Shown here: one piece after another, positions 11,962-21,741 of the stretch
How the letters are laid out: every line of letters starts with the position of its first letter
Position numbering within the stretch: the first letter of the stretch is position 1
Origin: Stentor roeselii
Taxonomy: Eukaryota > Ciliophora > Heterotrichea > Heterotrichida > Stentoridae
NCBI GenBank assembly: GCA_006503475.1
Contig: RSEH01000026.1
Location: forward strand, 124,001-188,000
Direction of reading: 5' to 3'
DNA length: 64,000 nt
Translations under genes and position numbers: made by a program
Notes under the pieces: model-generated
Databases searched by the model: none
What the model was told of the DNA's origin: nothing
What the model saw: only the letters and a program-made list of their open reading frames with translations

Positions 11962-12834
11962 TCAACCAGTTTTAAAACTAATCCTCAAACTTGTAAACGA
12001 TTCAAAACTATTAATATGTCCCGTGAACTCAGGTTTATCTAAACTCTTGTTAGATAAACATTCACGAACATTTTTATTATAATAAAAAGCGATTCCATTC
12101 ATCAAGCCCTGCCAAACATTAACAACAAACATGATCGCAACTAAATTCCAGGTGATACAACTTGCATTAAACAGCTGAAAAATCCTTAAAATAAGCAAAG
12201 GAATAAAAACCAGACAAATAATTGCAGCATAAACAAATCCTCTATCAAAAATCAGTGATTTAACCGAACAAATCTCAAGAATCTTAACTCTTCTATAAAC
12301 CTTAAAGAAAATAACAATAATAGCAATCAAAATACAGCTCGCAGGTAATAAAAACACTAAAAATCTCCAAATCTGTCCCTTTGTATTCACCTTTATTTGA
12401 CAAACACCCTCATCATACCCAAAACTTTCAGTACTCAAAGGCAAACCTTCAACAATAGCAGCAAGTCCATATGAAACAAGCAGCCAAAATTTATGAAATC
12501 TTTCAAAATTTGTTATTTCAAGAACTATTATTTGGTAAATCGTGACTGAAAAGCTCAAAGCCCATAAAATATTGGAGAAAAAGAAAAAGTTTTTGAAGAA
12601 TACGATAAAAATACAGGTTAAAGATGTTTTTGAAGATAAAGTTTCGATCAGAACTACTACTGTTCTTAGGGAATCGTTGAATGACATGTAAAGTAGGATT
12701 TTAAAACCTTGGGTGATATAAAGTTTTTTTTTGATGATGACGATGATGACTAGGAGACTGCTGATTAGTGATATAATACAAGATATTGTATTCGCGAAAA
12801 ATATCAAGTGGTCTGGTAAGGGTGAGCAAGCCAT
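11962..12834 (-). CDS. Seven-transmembrane receptor-like protein (cAMP-receptor-like GPCR)
   Basis: A 290-residue protein with about seven hydrophobic helices, starting with HLIFFANTISCIISLISSLL and ending near WQGLMNGIAFYYNKNVRE. The late WQGxxNxxxF motif and a short Ser/Thr-rich tail after helix 7 resemble the cAMP-receptor/secretin-like (Dictyostelium cAR-like) receptors found in ciliates. Cys residues in the extracellular loops (SLTC, GVCQ) could form the usual disulfide. Family members sit in the plasma membrane and signal through G proteins; the ligand is unknown. The gene ends in TGA, which supports the standard code. It diverges from the small basic protein gene at 12983 with 148 bp between the start codons. 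Confidence 0.75.
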   Translation of the reverse strand: MACSPLPDHLIFFANTISCIISLISSLLVIIVIIKKKLYITQGFKILLYMSFNDSLRTVVVLIETLSSKTSLTCIFIVFFKNFFFFSNILWALSFSVTIYQIIVLEITNFERFHKFWLLVSYGLAAIVEGLPLSTESFGYDEGVCQIKVNTKGQIWRFLVFLLPASCILIAIIVIFFKVYRRVKILEICSVKSLIFDRGFVYAAIICLVFIPLLILRIFQLFNASCITWNLVAIMFVVNVWQGLMNGIAFYYNKNVRECLSNKSLDKPEFTGHINSFESFTSLRISFKTG

Positions 12835-12982
12835 GTTTATAGACTCCGATTAAAATATTCACTCCACACTATTTTAAAAGTCTTGTAAAATTCAAACACC
12901 TCCAAAATCCTTCCTCTAAAACTTAATCCGATGCAATTAAACCCTAACCTCTTTTTTCTCCAACTAGCCTCATAGATCAATA

Positions 12983-13456
12983 ATGCAATTAAACCCTTCA
13001 CAATTTTCCAACAGCCCCTCATCAAAACCAACAAGTTCAACATTCTCGCCAAAGCTCCACTCACCACCTAAAGTCCCTCCAAGGCAAAAACCAGCAATTT
13101 CTCCATCAAGACTAAACAAAAACTTCGAAATAATTCGAAAAACTTGTCGTTTTTGTCCAAAACCTTCTGACTACTCAATGATCTCATCAAAGATCAACAA
13201 AAGTCAAAAAATCATGAAAAAAAGTCAAAAATACAACCCGGCTCGATTCATTCATGCGAAAAAATTGGAAAAAAACCCGCAACCGAAGCTTGCTTTGCCG
13301 AATATTGCAGCAGATTTGAACTTGATCAGAACGATTAACCATGAAACTGATTTCTGTAAGTTCAAAGAGACTTTAAAGTACATGAAAGAAAATCCTGATA
13401 TGAAAGTCTGCAGGTTTCGATATGGAGAAGTAAAGCATGTGCATTTCTTGATTTGA
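12983..13456 (+). CDS. Hypothetical small basic protein
   Basis: A 157-residue protein that I do not recognise. It begins with a Ser/Pro/Lys-rich low-complexity segment (about residues 1-60), then has a basic stretch (NKSQKIMKKSQKYN) and a more ordered C-terminal half containing LNLIRTINHETDFCKFKETLKYMKE. The composition suggests a cytoskeletal, basal-body or nuclear protein, but this is only inference. It ends in TGA. The antisense frame 12837-13067 overlaps it and looks like a shadow. Its 3' end faces the FHA gene with a 57-bp gap. Confidence 0.65.
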   Translation: MQLNPSQFSNSPSSKPTSSTFSPKLHSPPKVPPRQKPAISPSRLNKNFEIIRKTCRFCPKPSDYSMISSKINKSQKIMKKSQKYNPARFIHAKKLEKNPQPKLALPNIAADLNLIRTINHETDFCKFKETLKYMKENPDMKVCRFRYGEVKHVHFLI

Positions 13457-13513
13457 TGGAGGAGGTGAAGGAAAAAATTAATAGGATTTAGGAATGATTA
13501 AAATAGGGACAGT

Positions 13514-14437
13514 TTAGGAGAAGGTTTCACTGCTGTGGGAAGATGATAGTACTTGAAAGACAGTCTGGTTATATTTAAAAACCATAGAAGTATGCATTTG
13601 GTACTTCTCATCAATATAAACCCAAGTTCCATTAGTACTGTTTTTCTGCAAGTCTCCATCAACTAAGTTCCACTTACCCTGCAGAAAATAAACAACACAG
13701 TGTACTTTACTAAGCAAGTGATCATCAATTCCAACATGTAATTTCCCGTCAACCCCTTCATGTCTTCCAATAGTAAAACTCATATCTTTCATCATCTCTG
13801 CCCTGAACTCTCTAGAGGTCGATCCAAGTATTTTCACACAAATAAACTCTTCATTAACAACAAAAGTCAAATACTGAGATCCAATATTCACAATAATTCC
13901 AGTCTTCAACATTAAACTCGAGGTAATCCGATTATAAACCCCGAAGCCTTTTCCCAGATCTTTAATAAAAAATCTATCTTTTGATAAAGAAAAATTTATC
14001 TGAAAATGAGGAAATTTTTTTGAGTCGTTGTTTTGACTTGGAATTACTACATCGTTAATGATTTTTCCTTTATGTTCTTGAATACTACCGAAAAATACTC
14101 GCCCGTCTTTTAAGAGTCTTTTTGAGTTTAAAAGACCTTCAGGGGTTATGATAAATTTGATGTCTTTTGAAAGGACTGAAGAACTTAGAACTTTTAATAA
14201 AAGGAATGAAGATGGAATGGAAATGTCTGCTGTTTTAGATGGTTTTATTGGAGTTTTAGAGTCTTGTGAATTTTGGGACTTGCCCGGGTGTGTCGGTTGG
14301 GTAGTTTGGAACTTTGATTGAGAGTATTCGTGTTGGATCGGGAATTGAGGTCTTTGGACTTGGGGACTTGGGGATTGGAATAGTTGATCGTCGATCAGTG
14401 ATGAAGATTCACAACAGCTTATTGCGCCATTTCCCAT
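13514..14437 (-). CDS. FHA-domain protein with N-terminal myristoylation/palmitoylation signal
   Basis: A 307-residue protein when started at MGNGAISCCESSS. This is a classic N-myristoylation sequence (Gly2, Ser at position 7) with adjacent cysteines for palmitoylation, so membrane anchoring is likely. The frame stays open for 16 codons upstream (ATG at 14485), but the acylation motif favours the internal start. A Ser/Pro/Gln-rich linker leads to a first FHA-like beta region (FFIKDLGKGFGVYNRI) and then a clear FHA domain: TIGRHEGVDGKLHVGIDD, LLSKVHC, then NSTNGTWVYID. The GR, S..H and NGT residues that bind phosphothreonine are all present. It probably recruits phosphorylated partners to a membrane. 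It lies 190 bp downstream of the ferlin stop on the same strand. Confidence 0.82.
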   Translation of the reverse strand: MGNGAISCCESSSLIDDQLFQSPSPQVQRPQFPIQHEYSQSKFQTTQPTHPGKSQNSQDSKTPIKPSKTADISIPSSFLLLKVLSSSVLSKDIKFIITPEGLLNSKRLLKDGRVFFGSIQEHKGKIINDVVIPSQNNDSKKFPHFQINFSLSKDRFFIKDLGKGFGVYNRITSSLMLKTGIIVNIGSQYLTFVVNEEFICVKILGSTSREFRAEMMKDMSFTIGRHEGVDGKLHVGIDDHLLSKVHCVVYFLQGKWNLVDGDLQKNSTNGTWVYIDEKYQMHTSMVFKYNQTVFQVLSSSHSSETFS

Positions 14438-14627
14438 TCTTAAGATTTTAAATAATTTACGATTTAACTGATAGAAAGATACCATTCCAAATACATCTTT
14501 GTAATCATCGAAGAAGAATTCAATTAATTGAGATCTTATAAAATCTTTATCTTTGTCCCATAATCCAACCTAAAAAAAAAAAACCAAAAAACTAACACCC
14601 TAACTAAACCCTGCTTAATAAGCTTAT

Positions 14628-17600
14628 CTAAGTGAAAAGCAAGAAGCTGAACCCATTAGCGACTAACATGGGGAACATCATGACACAAAGGGCAACGCAC
14701 AAGATAACGCAAGCATAGATCTTGATCTTTGTCTTCAGTTCTGGTCCAACCGAGTCAGACAGCATCTTTATCGGATTCATACTGACCTGCATCCTGCCAT
14801 CAGGGGGAGGCAAACTCGGTTCAATATTCGGTTCAGCCCTTCCCTCTCCATTAACACATCCCTTCGCCTTAGCCGCCGGCAAGACCTCAGCAGAAATCAA
14901 AACCTTTCCAACAGAACTTTCCTTTCCATCCTGATCCCTGCTACTAAACTCCACAAAAAACTTTTCACTTTCCTTCCTCAAAGCCCTTTCAGAGAACCTT
15001 TCCGAAGTTCCATACTTTTTAACCCGATCTCCAGTTTCGACGGCATATTGAGCTAAATCAGTTAAATCAAGACAAGCTCCTCCAATGGCATCATTAGAAC
15101 TAAGAATATCTCGATCCCAAAGAGTGAAATTAACGACAACTTTCGAGTTCTCATCAAGCATTAACTTGTACTTCATGCGCCAGTTCCAGCTTGCTTCTCC
15201 ATTTTTAGCGCGATAATGAGTATCAGTTTCTTTTTTATCTGCACTGTTCACATCGACGACGACGTAAAGATCAGAGACTCCTTCAATGTCCATGTTGGGT
15301 ACACCTTCGCATTTCCAGATGATGAGTCGAAGTTCGAACTCCTCTGCTGGTTTCGGGAGAAGGTCGAAGGGTCTTGGTACATTATTAGAAGGATGTATTT
15401 CAATCCAATATCGCAGATATCCTTTAGGTTGTTTACTTGACTTGACAGTCAACTTTCCAGTTTCAATCGGTTTTTCAGGCATTTTTTTCCAGTTTTCATT
15501 GAAAAAGCGGTCTTCCAGGTCGATTTTCAAGGTGCCTACCTTGTTATCAGGGAACATGTTGTTATGGTCCCAGATCTGTAGCTTTAAAGTACTGTCTCCT
15601 GGGAAGGTAGTGGAAAGGTCGAAGAATTTGTTGAACTTCGGACAGGGCTGGTCTTCTTGGTAGTTGTCTCGATCTGATATCTTCTGAGTTCCAAGCTTTA
15701 CTACAATGTAAGGATCACTCGCTGAATTCGTGTCTAGTTGTTCCAAGTCTAAAGCATCAATAATATAAACCCTTACAATACAATTCGTTTTCGTTAGAAG
15801 TAACTTTGCAATAGCTTCAAATTCATCATCTTGATTTTCAAGTAACTTTGAAGTATTTTTAATTCTTACAATTCCTTTAAATACTCCAGCATCTGTTAAA
15901 GTTGGAATATTTTCAGCATTTTTTTTACCGAATAAGGAAAAACCTGAAGTGTCTCCTCTGATCTGCCCTTTTTTTATTGAGAAGATTTGAAAAGGTGGGT
16001 TTCCGAAAAGTACCGATTTTTCTAAAGTAGAGCTTAGGACGTATCGATAGTGTTTTTTGCCGTCTTCTGCCTCGCGGTTGAAGCCTAGAGCTTGGTAGTT
16101 CTTATCTGTGAACTTTACCTCGATCTTCTTTGTTGGGTTGCTTGCCCTGGGTTTGAACTGCGGCATAACTACAACGAAACCAGGTTGATGTGCTTCAGTT
16201 AAACTCATCGGAATTTCACTGAAACTTGGCCTTTTTTTCACTGTTGACTCTACCAACCCTTCACCTTCTGACTTATTTAAAACTGAATCAATACTTTTTC
16301 CTATTTTGTTTGAAAGTGCATCTTTAAATTCTTCACTCACCATTCCTTTCACACTTTTTGCATATACGTGGTGAAGCTTCAAGTCAAATGTGCCGAGAAT
16401 CGGCTGAGAACGCCCGGACATTAGAAAATCGTGAACTGTGCAGGATATGTTTGGGCAAAATAAAGGATCTGCAGGGATTTTGGTTTTAAATGTTAATACT
16501 GAACCGATGTTTGGGTTTGGACCTTGATTGTTGGGTTGGGTTGATAGTTCACTTATTAGGGTTTGCTCTCCGGGTAACTGGGCTGCCCGAACATCAACTT
16601 TCAAGAAAGCTTTATTAACAGGAAGCCATCCAAGTGCAGGTTTAAGATTTCTAAATCCAAGTGCATAAATTTCAATACTAACCTCTAAAAGTGGAGGTAT
16701 AATTAAAGGTGGAGGATTTTGATCAACAATCATAAAACTGATTAAAATTTCCCCTTCTTCAGTATCTTTAGTTCCAAGACTCAACTTATGCCAATCCGGT
16801 CTGGGTGCATCAGAAGGGTTGATAGGTATGCTTGCCATATCAACAATGCAAAATCCCATAATTTCATCAGAACTTCCTCCATCATAGTCCCAGACCTGAA
16901 CAATGACAGGAGGCGAGATTTCCTTAGGTCCAACAAGTACCTCTACACTGTGACTTTCATACCACAAAGGGTTTAAAATGCATTCTTTCGCTTTTCTATC
17001 AGTTTCAAATTCAGAAGAACCACATAAGACCTTCACGTAAGGATCAGCGAGTCCAGTCACGTCAGCTGCTGGAAGGTTTCGACATTGGTATATGTTGGCG
17101 ACTAGAAGTTTACTGGAGAACTTCTGGGAGTAGTCGAGTTTCCCTTCCCAGAACTTCTTGTCGTAATTTTCGTCTTTGCCGACATGAACTCGCATTAAGA
17201 CGTAGCCACCTTCCCAGAGATTCTCGACTTTTCCGATTGCGCTGTCTGGGGTCAATTTAAACCACTTTTCCTTCGGCTTCGGTTCACTGATGTCCTCCGG
17301 CTTGACCCTGCAAAAGCATATAGGCATATTATCATACATCAAATAAATAAAAGTATCTGGAATCACTGCACCGTTTTGCACTCCAATTACTTTTCTTTTT
17401 ATATTTTCATACCATTTACAGCAGGCTTTATCAGCTTCTGCAGGTTTAGAAGTCAGATTGAGTCCTGAAAACTTTACAGAAATACTAAAAGATCCTGTTT
17501 TGAAGGGTAAGTTAACTGCTTCTAACACCTGAACACAGAGTTGAAGGTTTTGACCTTCCACTTCATAGTTACTCTGAACTAACTGTCGTAAATCAGGACT

Positions 17601-18635
17601 TTCTGCACTGTTTACTTTGAGTAATGCTTTTTCTGCCTCGAATTTAAACAAGCATAGTAAAATACGTCCACGCCAGTGAGAAGCGAGTTTTTCATTAAGG
17701 TTCATTTCAATTGCTTTTTCATTGTTGCAGTTATCAGGACCTCCATAAATATTAGCCCAAAAATAAGCTTCATTCGGATTAGAATTAACTTCAGCTTCAA
17801 AAGGTATTCGTTCCCAATTAAAATTCAAACTTCCAACAAGTTCATCATCTCCAATTTTATCATGATCCCAGATAGTAAGATTAATTTTATTGGAGATATT
17901 CGGCTGACAAACAGGAAGCCAAAGCTCTTGAAACCAAACCGCTGACATCGTTGCTTTATCAGCAGTGTAAACTTTCGACTTGACTTTAGTAGTCGCAAAC
18001 GAAGCAAGACAATAAGCGTCACAAGTTCCTGACCCTGAGTCCATTTTCGGTAAGTTAATAGCCTGAAGAATGCGAATAACAAGTTGCATAGACTTAACAT
18101 TGACTTGTGGAGGAATGATCATTGTTTCCGCATGTCCTTTCGCTGTAAGGTCTTCAGCTTTATCACTTTCATGTAAAATGTTGACTCCTAGTTTGATGAG
18201 GCCTCTTTGGACTGTGATGTCTTCGGAGTAAGGATTGGATAAGATGATCCATTGATGGATTATTGAATGCTTTGGCTGGAAGTAAACGTAAGTGAAGTCT
18301 AACTCGTAGCAACCGATTAAACTGCTCTTCAGGGTCCTTGAGTCTAGCACCTCGATCAGGATTTTACTTGTTTCTAGCTCTGTTATACTGCAGCCGAGTT
18401 TTGAGAAATAGATGTGCTCGCTCCAAATTGATGTCGCACTTGATGTCACGTCTTTTAGCTTACGTGTGCATTTTGATTTGTCGAAACACTTCACGGAGAT
18501 CACTGGGTTGAAACTACGGTCGGAACTTGGTGGAAGGAGACCTTTTGACTCTTCGATGAATAAGTGAACTGAGTAGTCTCCTTTTTTGAATTTTTCCTCA
18601 GATGGTGAGGAATCAGCTGGCTGAGCTTTCTCCAT
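14628..18635 (-). CDS. Ferlin-like multi-C2 tail-anchored membrane protein
   Basis: A 1,335-residue single-exon protein with at least six C2 domains, at about residues 20-150, 180-300, 365-450, 500-620, 955-1070 and 1100-1230, plus a weaker C2-like region near 650-780. Acidic Ca2+-loop residues are visible in several: DVTGLADPYVKV with VWDYDGGSSDE, DTNSASDPYIVV with IWDHNNMFPDN, and DIEGVSDLYVVV with LWDRDILSSND. A single hydrophobic helix at about 1302-1333 ends the protein, the tail-anchor layout of ferlins, which act in Ca2+-triggered membrane fusion and repair. It is shorter than animal ferlins (about 2,000 residues) but similar to protist ones. The ATG is at 18635. It diverges from a kinase gene across 342 bp. 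Confidence 0.88.
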   Translation of the reverse strand: MEKAQPADSSPSEEKFKKGDYSVHLFIEESKGLLPPSSDRSFNPVISVKCFDKSKCTRKLKDVTSSATSIWSEHIYFSKLGCSITELETSKILIEVLDSRTLKSSLIGCYELDFTYVYFQPKHSIIHQWIILSNPYSEDITVQRGLIKLGVNILHESDKAEDLTAKGHAETMIIPPQVNVKSMQLVIRILQAINLPKMDSGSGTCDAYCLASFATTKVKSKVYTADKATMSAVWFQELWLPVCQPNISNKINLTIWDHDKIGDDELVGSLNFNWERIPFEAEVNSNPNEAYFWANIYGGPDNCNNEKAIEMNLNEKLASHWRGRILLCLFKFEAEKALLKVNSAESPDLRQLVQSNYEVEGQNLQLCVQVLEAVNLPFKTGSFSISVKFSGLNLTSKPAEADKACCKWYENIKRKVIGVQNGAVIPDTFIYLMYDNMPICFCRVKPEDISEPKPKEKWFKLTPDSAIGKVENLWEGGYVLMRVHVGKDENYDKKFWEGKLDYSQKFSSKLLVANIYQCRNLPAADVTGLADPYVKVLCGSSEFETDRKAKECILNPLWYESHSVEVLVGPKEISPPVIVQVWDYDGGSSDEIMGFCIVDMASIPINPSDAPRPDWHKLSLGTKDTEEGEILISFMIVDQNPPPLIIPPLLEVSIEIYALGFRNLKPALGWLPVNKAFLKVDVRAAQLPGEQTLISELSTQPNNQGPNPNIGSVLTFKTKIPADPLFCPNISCTVHDFLMSGRSQPILGTFDLKLHHVYAKSVKGMVSEEFKDALSNKIGKSIDSVLNKSEGEGLVESTVKKRPSFSEIPMSLTEAHQPGFVVVMPQFKPRASNPTKKIEVKFTDKNYQALGFNREAEDGKKHYRYVLSSTLEKSVLFGNPPFQIFSIKKGQIRGDTSGFSLFGKKNAENIPTLTDAGVFKGIVRIKNTSKLLENQDDEFEAIAKLLLTKTNCIVRVYIIDALDLEQLDTNSASDPYIVVKLGTQKISDRDNYQEDQPCPKFNKFFDLSTTFPGDSTLKLQIWDHNNMFPDNKVGTLKIDLEDRFFNENWKKMPEKPIETGKLTVKSSKQPKGYLRYWIEIHPSNNVPRPFDLLPKPAEEFELRLIIWKCEGVPNMDIEGVSDLYVVVDVNSADKKETDTHYRAKNGEASWNWRMKYKLMLDENSKVVVNFTLWDRDILSSNDAIGGACLDLTDLAQYAVETGDRVKKYGTSERFSERALRKESEKFFVEFSSRDQDGKESSVGKVLISAEVLPAAKAKGCVNGEGRAEPNIEPSLPPPDGRMQVSMNPIKMLSDSVGPELKTKIKIYACVILCVALCVMMFPMLVANGFSFLLFT

Positions 18636-18977
18636 TTATTAACAAGAGTCAGTGCTTTAAGCTAAAAAGTAATCCCAGAAGTATTCCTCAACCCTTAAAA
18701 ATTCTTCAATCTCTCTAAAGTCATATTCCCATCAACTCAAATCACCCAATACTAACCCCAAACTCCAAAAACCCTACAAAACTCCAAACTTTATCACCAA
18801 ATAAACCTATTATCTACAATCGAAATCTTCTAAGATCCAATTTTCCTTTAAAATTCAATTTTTTCCTTCTTTTCAAATCTTTTCTCTGATTCTTTCTTGT
18901 CTTACTCGATTACTTCTTAAGTTTATTCTTTTGTGTTACTTGATCCTTTCAATAACAGCTGAAAGTACCTCAAATAA
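18636..18977. promoter_or_regulatory. Divergent intergenic region (ferlin / kinase)
   Basis: 342 bp between two start codons pointing apart, so it should contain both promoters. The plus strand is pyrimidine-rich (many TTCTT and CCTTT runs) up to the kinase ATG. No specific motif is identified. Confidence 0.5.
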
Positions 18978-20231
18978 ATGTCTCTGATGCTTTCTGATTT
19001 CGAAGTCCTCGATGTGATTAGCAGCAAAGGCAAGAAAAACTCTATTAAAATTTTAAAAGCTCTTCGATCAAAAACTGGCGAAGTTGTTTGTCTTAAGACC
19101 TTCAAATCTCACAAATTTTCTATTGTGCAGGAAGCGCTTCATGAAGCGAAAGTCTTGATGACTGCTTCCAAGGCTCATCCGAATATTTGTGAGATGAAGG
19201 ACTGCTTTGTGGAACAGGTCCATGACTTTTTCAGGTTTGGAATTGTGATGCAGCACTTTGAGCATGGAGATTTGGAAGACGAAATCAAGAAAAGAAAGCG
19301 AACTAATCGGCCCTATTCCGAAAAAGAGCTATTAACAATCTTCGAAGGTCTTCTCGACGCTCTCTGCATGCTTCAAAAGAAGCAGATTTGCCACCGCGAT
19401 TTGAAACCACAGAACATATTCGTGGAGCACGATTCTCTCTTAAAAATCGGTGACTTCGGCCTATCAAAAAAGGAAGAGTTCGGACGTCTGAACTCTTCCA
19501 AGAGCCTTGTAGGTACTCCAGTTTACTTTTCACCTCTTTGCGCCGAAGCCTACTTAAAACATCAACTAGGCGGAGAGACCCGAGTCTCTCACAACATGTA
19601 CAAAAGTGACGTTTTTTCCCTCGGTCTCACTTTTCTCAGAATGGCTTCTCTTTCAAGCATCAGAGGCCTTAACTGCTCTCCTCAGGCACTGATCGAAGAC
19701 CGAATCACAGGAATTTCTTACAGTCAACAAGTAAGAAGTCTTCTACATTTCATGTTAAGGGTTGATGAAAACGTCAGGCCTGACTTTCTTGCAATGGCTG
19801 TCGTGAATCAAGAACTTAATTCAATCATGCTTAGCATTCAACCAGATTTTATTAAACAAGAAGACTTTTTGGATGATGAGGTTCAGGGTGTTGTTCAGGG
19901 TGAACAAAAAGAGGAAGAAGTTTATTTTAGGGATTTTGATTGTGAGGAAAGGGAGGAATGTGGAAAGGATTTTGCTGATGATGAGACTTTAGAGAGTTTT
20001 GGATTGTTTTCTATGGAGTCTATTGTTGTTTTTAAGGCTGAAGAGTTTAAGTGTCCTGAGTCGTTGGTTGATGTGGGAAGTGTAATGGAGGGTCAAGATA
20101 TTAGTGGAATGAAAAACGGGAAACTATCAGAGGGTCAGGGATTTGGAGAGGATATCAGGCGTGTTTTATTACTACTGGATGAGGACCCGAAGCTAGTTAT
20201 TGTGAATGCGAATAGTATATATCTATCTTAA
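18978..20231 (+). CDS. Protein kinase (Ser/Thr type) with degenerate Gly-loop
   Basis: A 417-residue protein. The kinase domain spans about residues 6-275: VVCLKTFK supplies the beta3 lysine, HRDLKPQN is the catalytic loop, GDFGLSK the Mg2+-binding DFG, GTPVYFSP the activation-segment end, and KSDVFSLGLTFL helix F. The glycine-rich loop is weak (ISSKGKKNS), so ATP binding may be atypical. The APE motif is replaced by SPLCAEA. The C-terminal about 140 residues are acidic and unstructured. Overall it fits a ciliate-expanded Ser/Thr kinase group; I do not assign a named family. The catalytic Lys, Asp and DFG are intact, so activity is plausible. A membrane RING gene follows 107 bp downstream on the same strand. 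Confidence 0.85.
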   Translation: MSLMLSDFEVLDVISSKGKKNSIKILKALRSKTGEVVCLKTFKSHKFSIVQEALHEAKVLMTASKAHPNICEMKDCFVEQVHDFFRFGIVMQHFEHGDLEDEIKKRKRTNRPYSEKELLTIFEGLLDALCMLQKKQICHRDLKPQNIFVEHDSLLKIGDFGLSKKEEFGRLNSSKSLVGTPVYFSPLCAEAYLKHQLGGETRVSHNMYKSDVFSLGLTFLRMASLSSIRGLNCSPQALIEDRITGISYSQQVRSLLHFMLRVDENVRPDFLAMAVVNQELNSIMLSIQPDFIKQEDFLDDEVQGVVQGEQKEEEVYFRDFDCEEREECGKDFADDETLESFGLFSMESIVVFKAEEFKCPESLVDVGSVMEGQDISGMKNGKLSEGQGFGEDIRRVLLLLDEDPKLVIVNANSIYLS

Positions 20232-20338
20232 TAGGTTAAATCATAATTTTTCAAATTATATTTTCTATCTTATCTTAAAGCTTGGTTTAAATTAAGGGAA
20301 ATTAGCAAGGTCTTAATTAGATAACTTCTAAATTTATA

Positions 20339-21718
20339 ATGATAATGGAGGATAATATAGAAGTTAATGTCGAGACTGAAAATGCCAGATTAACTCAAGA
20401 ACACTCTCAACAGGGTACTTTTGAAATTCCTGAAATAAACAAGTATGAATTTGAAAAGTGGTACTTTTTTTCAATGAGTAGCTCGTTAGCAATACTGATC
20501 TTGATTATTTCTAAGAATAATCCTGATTACATCTTAATCTGCACAATTCCAGTGGATTTTTTCAAATTATTTAAAAATATAAAGAACCGAAATGAGTAAA
20601 AAATATTTAGCACGCTTAGAATGATAAGAAAAAAGGAAATTTTAGAAGATTTCTGTTATATTACCACAAAAGCGTTAGGATTTTTATTCATAGTCAATCA
20701 TTTTAAACCTGTGAGTTTTGTGTTGATTCCTTTATTTTCAGGAATCATTATAAGTATTTTCGTGAAATCAGCAGTTTTTAAACATTTCCAGGTTTACTCA
20801 GAATTCGTAAAAAAAAGACAGGTTTTTTTAAGTTTTAAGATGATTATGTGCATCGCGGTGGCTTTAGCTTCTCTTAGTTCTGACATAGAAATATTTAAGA
20901 AAACAGAAAATTTAATTAAACTTATTCCAGTTTGGATAGGTTTGGCGCTTATGGCAATTTTCGCGCTTTTTCAGGTATTTTACTTGATTAAATTTTCTTG
21001 TATTGAGAGAAGGTTAACATTTTTTCAGTGTTTTGGAGGGATTTTTATCAATTTTTCCCTTTTTACTGTAATTGTGAATGGTTTGGTTTTTCAGAGATTA
21101 TTGATTGATAAAAAATACTTTAAAATCAAAATTTCTGAAGATGATGATTATGCTTTATTAGGATCGCTCTTGGCTTTAAATTTAAGTTTCGTGGTTTTTA
21201 AAAAGTTTATATTTGAAGCTGTTTTTGCTTATATTGATACTTGTTTGCCAGACGACTTGGGTCTTGATATGAGTGGTAACTCGAAAACTGGTAGGGGCTC
21301 GATTATTACTGCAACTGATGAGAGAGTGTATTTGAATAAAAAGTCTACTTCTTTATATACCCAGTCAGATCAGCACAAGCAGCCCAAAGAGCGTCATCCA
21401 AGTCTAGTCTTCATGATAAAAGGTGTAGAATTTTCACATAAAAGGTCCCTAACCCAAAAAGAACTGAAGAAATCCCCATCCACCTGCGAAATAAAAATAG
21501 AAATAGAACAATGTTTCCTCTGCTGTGAAAAATACGCAAATGCCGTGATAATGAACTGTGGTCACGGAGGAATCTGTTTCGACTGTGCTTTAAACATGCA
21601 AAAAGAAGCGAAATCTTGTTTTTTATGTCGAGGAGAAATCGAAAAAATCCTAAAAATCATTCCATGTATTGACGGCGATCATGAAGTAATCGCTGAATAC
21701 GAAGAAGAAAAAAAATAA
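20339..21718 (+). CDS. Multi-pass membrane RING-finger protein (probable E3 ligase), 2 exons
   Basis: A 454-residue protein after removal of the 15-nt intron at 20596-20610, which joins two frames that otherwise look like separate genes. The N-terminal half has about six to seven hydrophobic segments (for example SLAILILIISKN, ALGFLFIVNHF, MIMCIAVALASL, VWIGLALMAIFALFQVFYLI). The C-terminus (about residues 385-432) is a C3HC4 RING: CFLCCEKYANAVIMNCGHGG, ICFDC, then CFLCRGEI. The layout of membrane helices followed by a C-terminal cytosolic RING fits a membrane-anchored ubiquitin ligase. The EF-hand gene starts only 23 nt after its stop. Confidence 0.85.
20596..20610 (+). other. 15-nt intron in membrane RING gene
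   Basis: GTAAAAAATATTTAG; contains TAA in frame. Splicing gives NRNDTLRMIRKK and joins the first membrane segment to the rest. Confidence 0.9.
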
Positions 21719-21741
21719 ATAGTTTAGAAAAATATATTATT

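Noticed and set aside
12837-13067. 76-residue minus-strand frame overlapping the gene at 12983
   Set aside because: No domain, overlaps a better supported gene, and its length is expected by chance.
11962-13456. TGA reassigned to Trp (Blepharisma-type code)
   Set aside because: Two genes here end at TGA exactly where the protein should end, and conserved Trp positions use TGG.
14438-14485. Upstream ATG of the FHA gene with an intron-like GTATCTTTCTATCAG behind it
   Set aside because: It has T, not A, at position 10, unlike all 14 accepted introns, and the internal MGNGAISCC start makes better biological sense.
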